The notes under the pieces were generated by a model. The model saw nothing but the letters and a program-made list of their open reading frames with translations. It was not told where the DNA came from and ran no database searches. DNA of 12,419 bases from Zygnema cylindricum (lineage: Eukaryota > Streptophyta > Zygnematophyceae > Zygnematales > Zygnemataceae): contig JBBHKE010001003.1 of assembly GCA_037447655.1 (NCBI GenBank), positions 1 to 12,419 on the forward strand. Direction: 5' to 3'. The position numbers and the translations under genes are program-made. Shown here one piece after another: positions 7,164 through 12,419 of the stretch. Numbering within the stretch: position 1 is the stretch's first letter; every line of letters begins with the position of its first letter.

Positions 7164-8174
7164 ACTGTCATGCCGCATCGTGTCGATTGCTCGCTCTTAC
7201 GATATCATGCCGGCACGCGCGATATTGGGCGCGTGCGCAGGATGTAATGCACGCACGCGCGATATTATGAATGCACGCACGGTATTTCTCATGCACATGC
7301 GGTATTTCTCCCGCGCGCGCGGTATTTCTCACGCAAGCACGGTATTTTGCACGCATGTGCGGTATTTTGCACGCACGCACGGAATTTCGCACGCACGCGC
7401 GATTTTATGCATGCACGCGCGATTTGATGCACGCACGTTTGATTTTTGCGTTCGCACGTGCGAGTTTTCGTCAATTCATTTGTTTATAATGTGAACGTGA
7501 TTTGTGTTCACGTACAATTAAATACATACTAATTTCGTGCGCACGTTTTGTTTGTTTCGTTTCAAGGTACACGATTTTGGAGTATCGACGCGGCGCAATT
7601 TCCGAGAATATTCCGGGCGATATGTTTCATTTCGTGCGACATGTATTGTTTCGTGCGTATGCGCGCAATTTTGGGAGTATCGACGCGCGGTATCGTTTGG
7701 CGGCGAATCGCGATTTCCGGTAGTATCGGTGACGCTTCGATACCTTTTATTCTTTTAAGTCCCGAACCCATGTAGGTTCGCGCATACATGTAGTTAGGGA
7801 GGGTTTTTATCCTCGGACGGTGGATTTTGTCAGGCGTACGGCAGACGATGTTGGCCGCCTATTGGCCAGCATCTTAAGTAGTTTCATGCATGTAAAGTAG
7901 AGTGGACGTAGGCTAATTTTTCTTAGGCCTAGCGTAGCTCCTACTTAGCCTAATTCTCAGACTTTGAGAATTTAGCTTTTGGACAAGAATTTTCTCTTAT
8001 CGGCTGAGCTTCTCTTTTGCTCACTCACACCGATTGCCCGTGTGTTTTTCTTCTCCTTGCTAGCTAGCTGTAGAGGCTAGATAGAGTAAGACTATTCTCC
8101 TTGTTTTTCTGCCCTCGTTTTTAATCCACACGGCCTAAAGCCACGTCCGAAAGGTTTCCGTCCAAAGTTTGTCA
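6939..8174 (+). repeat. Long LTR (about 1.24 kb) with internal tandem repeats
   Basis: The left end is set by the polypurine tract and by the repeat shared with 8436-8666; TGGGTCC at 6939 gives a TG start. The right end is inferred from GTCA at 8171-8174 just before a TGGT-containing candidate primer-binding site, giving CA. The first part holds a 40-bp tandem duplication (6943-7022), also present in the second LTR copy, and a TATATATTTTTT at 7057-7068 as candidate TATA box. Then comes a GC-rich 20-bp array (7207-7473). Positions 7474-8174 would hold R and U5; they contain a repeated phrase GGAGTATCGACGCG (about 7578 and 7675) and a foldable stretch at 7909-7971. This LTR may be the 3' LTR of the element to its left and the 5' LTR of the remnant to its right. 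Confidence 0.5.
7207..7473. repeat. 20-bp GC-rich tandem array inside the LTR
   Basis: About 13 units with a 20-bp period are best aligned from 7271 to 7450, each of the form ACGCACGCRC then GGTATTTYGC or GATTTTATGC. The units are imperfect. The first half is alternating purine and pyrimidine (CGCGCGCGCG at 7312-7321), the second half AT-rich. Both strands give spurious open frames across it because the repeat lacks stops in several frames. It begins shortly after the LTR head that is shared with the second copy. Confidence 0.85.
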
Positions 8175-8441
8175 TTTGGTGGAAGTGTGAGATTGGAGAT
8201 CGCGAGGGAGCACATATGGACCTTGTTGTGCCTTCCTCGGGCAGCTTGACAATTTGGTTGTGTGTGTGTGTCTTGTTTGTATTTCGGTTGGCTTGAAAGA
8301 AGTGTATTTTTGATCGGATTTGGATTTTCCCTTGTTCCGGTTGGAATATTTCTTGCTTAGCTATCGTAAGAGATAACTCTTGTAGAGAATATGGTAAATA
8401 CTAGAGAGCCTAGTGGCTACTCTTGGCTTAGCATCAATTAT
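8175..8441 (+). mobile_element. Remnant of an LTR element: primer-binding site, leader and gag start, internally deleted
   Basis: This 267-bp stretch sits between two LTR copies. TTTGGTGGAAGTG from 8175 has the TGGT expected of a primer-binding site (complement of tRNA-CCA), but I could not match the tRNA. A leader of about 200 bp follows, with a (TG)6 tract at 8259-8270. At 8391 an ATG opens M-V-N-T-R-E, a start typical of plant gypsy gag proteins. After 15 codons the gag sequence stops and the second LTR head begins. No pol and no polypurine tract remain, so most of the internal region was deleted. Confidence 0.45.
8391..8435 (+). pseudogene. gag N-terminal stub (15 codons)
   Basis: The ATG and M-V-N-T-R-E-P-S-G-Y-S-W-L-S-I match the usual gag N-terminus of plant Ty3/gypsy elements in position and sequence style. 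The reading frame continues into LTR sequence without a stop for some distance, but from 8436 the DNA is the LTR head, so the continued frame is accidental. It is unclear whether this gag belonged to the same family as the gag at 4274-5812; the two N-termini do not clearly align. Confidence 0.4.
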
Positions 8442-8666
8442 TGGGTCCACTTCATTCTACGGGAGTATTGTTCCCTTTCTCTCATTCCACTTCACTCTAG
8501 GGGAGTATTCTTCCCCCTTCTCTCTTTGGGTCATTTTCATTTTATTCCTTCTCATGGTGTATATACTTTTTGGCATTCCATATTTATGTTCGTTTGCATA
8601 TATGTTCGTATGCATGACTTTGCTGGTTGTGATGCATGTTCGCTTGCTTGCCTCTCATGCATGACA
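8436..8666 (+). repeat. LTR-head direct repeat, copy 2
   Basis: This is the second copy of the 231-bp LTR head, about 93% identical to copy 1 by eye, including both halves of the 40-bp duplication (8446 and 8486). It is most simply the start of the 3' LTR of the internally deleted element to its left. It ends at the same base as copy 1 and passes straight into the 28-bp satellite instead of the 20-bp array. Confidence 0.88.
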
Positions 8667-11255
8667 CCTCGATTGTTCGATCCCCGTCGATGATCCTCGA
8701 TTGATCGATGGCCCTTGACGTTCCTCGATCGATCGATCTCCGCGGATGATCCTTGATCGACCAATCGCCGCTGACAACCTTCGATCGATCAAACGCCGAC
8801 GATCCTCGGTCGAGTGATCTCTGCCAACGATCCTCCATCGATCGATCGCCGCCGACGATCTTTGATCGATTGATCGCTGTTGACGATCCTCAATCGATCA
8901 CTCGACATCGATGATCCTCGGTTGATCGATTGCCGCCGAGGATCCTCAATCGGTTGCTCGTTGTTGACGATCCTCTATAGATCGCTTGTTGTTGACGATC
9001 CTCGATCGATCGCTTTTCATCGTCAATCCTCGATCGATCCCTCGCCGCCGACGATCCTCGATCGAGCGATGGCTGTCGACGATCCTCGATCAATCGATCG
9101 CCGCCGACGATCATCGATCGATCGATCGCCGCCGACGATCCTCGATCGATCCATCTCTGGCGATGATCATCGATCTATCGATCGCCGCAGACGATCCACG
9201 ATCGATCAATTGCTGACAATCCTGGATCGAGCAAACGCTGCCAACGATCCTCGATCGATCGATCTTCGACGACGATCCTTGATTGATCACTGGCTGCTGA
9301 CGATCCTTGATCGATCGATCTCCGCTGACGGTTATCAATCGATCGACCGCCGCAGACGATCTTTGATCGATTGATTGCCGCCGACGATATTTTATCGATT
9401 GATCGCCGACGATCCTCAATCAAGCGATCGCTACAACGATTGTCCATCGATCGATCTTCGCCGATGGTCCTCGATCCATTGCTCGCTGCTGACGATCCTC
9501 GATCAATCGATCGCCGTCGACGAACTTTGATCATTTAATTGCTGTCGACCATCCTCAATCAATCGTTCATCGCCGACCATCCTCGATTGATGGATCACCC
9601 CGACGAACCACGATCGATCGATCGATCCCCTCGACAATCCTCGATCGATCAACTGCCCCCAACGATTCTTGATCGATCGATCGCCGCTGACGATCCTCGA
9701 TCGCTCAATCGTCGCCGACGGTTATCCGACGACTGACGATCCTAGGCCGATCAATCCTAGTCGTCGATCCTCGATCGATCGCTCGCCGTTGACGATCCCT
9801 GATCGATCACTCGCCGTGGACTATCCTCGATCGATCGATCGCCACCGACGATCCTTGATCAATCGTTCGCCGTCGATGATCTTCGATCGATCGATCAATC
9901 ACCATTGACGATCGTTGATCAATCGCAGCTAACGATCCTCGATCTATCTATCGCCTTGGACGATCCTTTATCCATCGCTCGCCGCCGACTATCTTCGATC
10001 GATCACTCGCCGCCGACAATCCTTAAATGATCGATCGTCGCCGACGACGATCTTCGATCACTCGTTCCCTGCTGAGGATCCTTGATTGATCGATCGCCGC
10101 CGACAATCCTCGATTGATCGATTGCCGTCGACGATCCTTGATCCATCGATCGCCGGTGACGATCCTCAATCCATCGATCGCTGTTGACGATCCTCGACCG
10201 ATTGATCTTCGCCGACAATCCTCGATCGATCGATCGCGGTCGACAATCCTCGATATATCGTTCTCTGCCGATGATCCTCGATTGATCGTTCGCTGCCGAC
10301 GATCTTCAAACGATCGATCCCCGCCAACAATCCTCGAACGATCGATCACCGCCCACGATCCTCGAACGATCGATCTTTGCCCACGATCCTCTATCGATCG
10401 CTCGCTGCCGATAATCCTTGATCCATCGCTCGCCGCCGACAATCCTCGATCGATCGCTCGCTGCCGACGATCCCCCATCGATTGCTCGCCGTCGACAATC
10501 CTCGATTGATCGATCGTCGCCGACGATCCTAGATAAATCGATCGCCGTCGACGATCCTCGATCGATCGATGGCCACTGACGATCGTCGATCAATCGCCGC
10601 CGACGATCCTCGATCTATGAATCGCCTCCGAGAATCATTGATCCATTGCTCGCCGCCGACTATCCTCGATCGATTGATCGTCATCGACGATCTTCTATCG
10701 ATCGATCGTCGCCCATGATCCTCGATCAAATGCCTGCCGCCAAAGATCCTTGACCGTTCGCTCGCCGCCGACGATCCTCGATCGATCAATCGTCGCCGAC
10801 GATTCTTCAACGACCGATGATCTTGGGTCGATAGATCGCCGCCGCCGATCTTTAATCGATCGATCGCCGCCGACGATCCTCGATCAGTCGCTCACCGCCG
10901 ACGATACTTGACCGATTGCTCGCTGTCGACGATTCCTTGATCGATCGATCACCGCCGACGATCCTCGGTCGATCGATCGTCGTTGACAATCCTCGATCGA
11001 TCTCTTGCCGCTGACGATCCTTAAACGATCGATCGCCGCCGATGATCTTCGATCGCTCGTTCGCCGCCGACGATCCTCGATGGATCCATTGTCGTCGACG
11101 ATCCTTAATCCATCGATCGTCGGTGACGATCCTCGATCGATTGATCGCCGCCGACGATCCTCGATCGATTGATCGCCGCCGACGATCCTCGATCGATCAT
11201 TCTTCCCCAACGATCCTCGATCGATCGTTTGCCGCCGACGATCTTCGAACGATCG

Positions 11256-11479
11256 ATCGCCGCCGACGATCCTCGAACGATTGATTAGTGCCCATGATCC
11301 TCGAACGATCGATCGTCGCCCACGATCCTCTATCAATCAATCGTCGTTGATGATCTTCGATCGATCGATCGCTGCCGACGATCCTCGAACGATTGATTAG
11401 TGCCCATGATCCTCGAACGATCGACCGTCGCCCACGATCCTCTATCAATCAATCGTCGTTGATGATTCTCGATGGATCG
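11256..11479. repeat. Higher-order repeat within the satellite, 4 units (112 bp), two copies
   Basis: The unusual string TTGATTAGTGCCCATGATCC occurs at 11281 and again at 11393, exactly 112 bases (four 28-bp units) later. The flanking variant units (CTCGAACGAT, GCCCACGATCCTCTATCAAT and CGTCGTTGATGAT) recur in the same order. So a four-unit block was duplicated as a whole. Confidence 0.8.
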
Positions 11480-11768
11480 ATCGGCGCCCATGATCCTCCA
11501 TTGATCAATCGCTGCCGACAATCCTCTATCAATCGATCGTCACCGACGATCCTCGAATAAATGATCGCCGCCCACGATCCTCGATCGAACGATCGCCGCC
11601 GACGATCTTCGATCAATCGATCGCCGCCGACGATCCTCGATCGATCGATCGCCGCGGACGATCTTTGATCAATGGATCGTCGCCGACGATCGTGGATCCA
11701 TCGATCGGCACCGACGATCCTCAATCGTTCCATCGCAGCCAACAAACTGCCATCGTTTGATCGTCGCC

Positions 11769-11888
11769 GACCATCCTCGATCGATCGTTCGTTGCCGACC
11801 ATCCTCGATCGATCGTTCGTTGCCGACCATCCCCGATCGATCGTTCGTTGCCGACCATCCTCGATCGATCGTTCGTCGCCGACCATCC
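11769..11888. repeat. Homogenised block of near-identical satellite units
   Basis: The variant GACCATCC occurs at 11769, 11797, 11825, 11853 and 11881, at exact 28-base spacing. The units between differ at only one or two bases and share GTTCGTTGCC. This is the least diverged part of the array and implies recent local amplification. Confidence 0.8.
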
Positions 11889-12419
11889 TTGATTGATTGA
11901 TCGCTTCGACGATACTCAATCGATCGATCGCCCTTGACGATCCTCAATCAATTGATTGGCATCGACGATCCTCGATAGATCGATTGCCACTAACGATCCT
12001 CGATCGATCAATCGCCGCCGAGGATTGATCGCTCGCCGCCGACGATCCTCGATCGATTGATTGCCGCCGACGATTCTCTTACGACATACGATCTGAGTCA
12101 ATCGATCGCCACCGTCGATCCTTGATCGATCCATCGCCGCCGAAAATCCTTGATCGATTGATCGTTGCCGTCGATCCTCAATCGATCGATCGTCGTAGAC
12201 GATCCTCGATCGATCAATCATCGCGAACCATCTTCGATCAAACAATCACCGCCGACAATCCTAGATCGATCAGTCGCCGCAGACGATCCTCAATCGATCG
12301 ATCATCGCCGACAATCCTCGATTGATCCATCGTCGGCGACGATCCTCGATCGATCGATCGCTGCCAACGATCCTCAATTGATTTCTCGCCGCCGACAATC
12401 CTCGATCGATTGCTCGCCG

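Larger units (their letters stand above)
8667..12419. repeat. 28-bp satellite array, about 134 units, open at the right edge
   Basis: The unit starts GACGATCCTCGATC and ends GATCGATCGCCGCC (two halves of 14 bases). The 28-base spacing is seen for example in GAC at 9078, 9106 and 9134. The core is runs of ATCG, which are self-complementary, so both strands look alike there; the GCCGCC and GACGATCCTC parts give it direction. Most units differ by a few substitutions, chiefly CG to TG or CA, and some units are shortened or disturbed (for example 9590-9660, 9720-9760 and 12075-12110). Long open frames on both strands are by-products of the repeat. The array continues past the window end, so total length is unknown. 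Confidence 0.95.

Noticed and set aside
7168-7494. Open frames rich in Ala-Arg-Cys over the 20-bp array on both strands
   Set aside because: These are translations of the tandem repeat, with several frames open at once and no family resemblance.
8880-12325. Many long open frames on both strands giving Ser-Ile-Asp-Arg-rich repeated peptides
   Set aside because: They follow the 28-bp repeat in every frame and on both strands, have no unique N-terminus or domain, and the composition is dictated by ATCG runs.
8667-12419. CRISPR array, since the repeat is 28 bp
   Set aside because: The units are contiguous with no unique spacers, variants are scattered through every unit, there are no cas genes, and the context is plant retrotransposons.

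Overview
The window looks like plant nuclear DNA, probably heterochromatic or intergenic. It contains decayed LTR retrotransposons of two superfamilies, a hAT-type transposase fragment, TTTAGGG-like (plant telomere type) motifs and a long satellite array. No intact host gene, rRNA or tRNA was found. The species cannot be named from this sequence.

Layout. Positions 2-331 hold the end of a DUF659-type (hAT) transposase fragment that runs in from the left edge. Positions 871-2915 hold a 5'-truncated Ty1/copia element on the minus strand: a 444-bp 3' LTR (871-1314), an adjacent polypurine tract, RNase H (1372-1899) and reverse transcriptase (1900-2915) with in-frame stops and one frameshift. Its broken end abuts a roughly 20-bp TTTAGGG-containing tandem repeat (2917-3017). 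Positions 3018-4135 hold no recognisable gene, only a 63-bp tandem duplication, a 19-bp duplication and a hairpin.

Positions 4139-6934 hold a second LTR element on the plus strand. It encodes a gag with two CCHC zinc knuckles and a retropepsin-like protease in one reading frame that has stop codons but no frameshift. A degenerate PHD-finger-like stretch follows in the same frame, then a polypurine tract and an LTR. No reverse transcriptase or integrase core is present, so this is a gag-protease derivative or a pol-deleted copy.

The LTR (about 6939-8174) carries its own 20-bp GC-rich tandem array. It is followed by a candidate primer-binding site, a leader and 15 codons of a gag start (8391). 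That gag start is cut off by a second copy of the LTR head (8436-8666, about 93% identical by eye). At exactly the point where the first LTR copy enters its own repeat region, the second copy passes into a 28-bp satellite array that fills the rest of the window (8667-12419, about 134 units) and runs off the right edge. The most interesting reading is an LTR whose internal sequence seeded a satellite.
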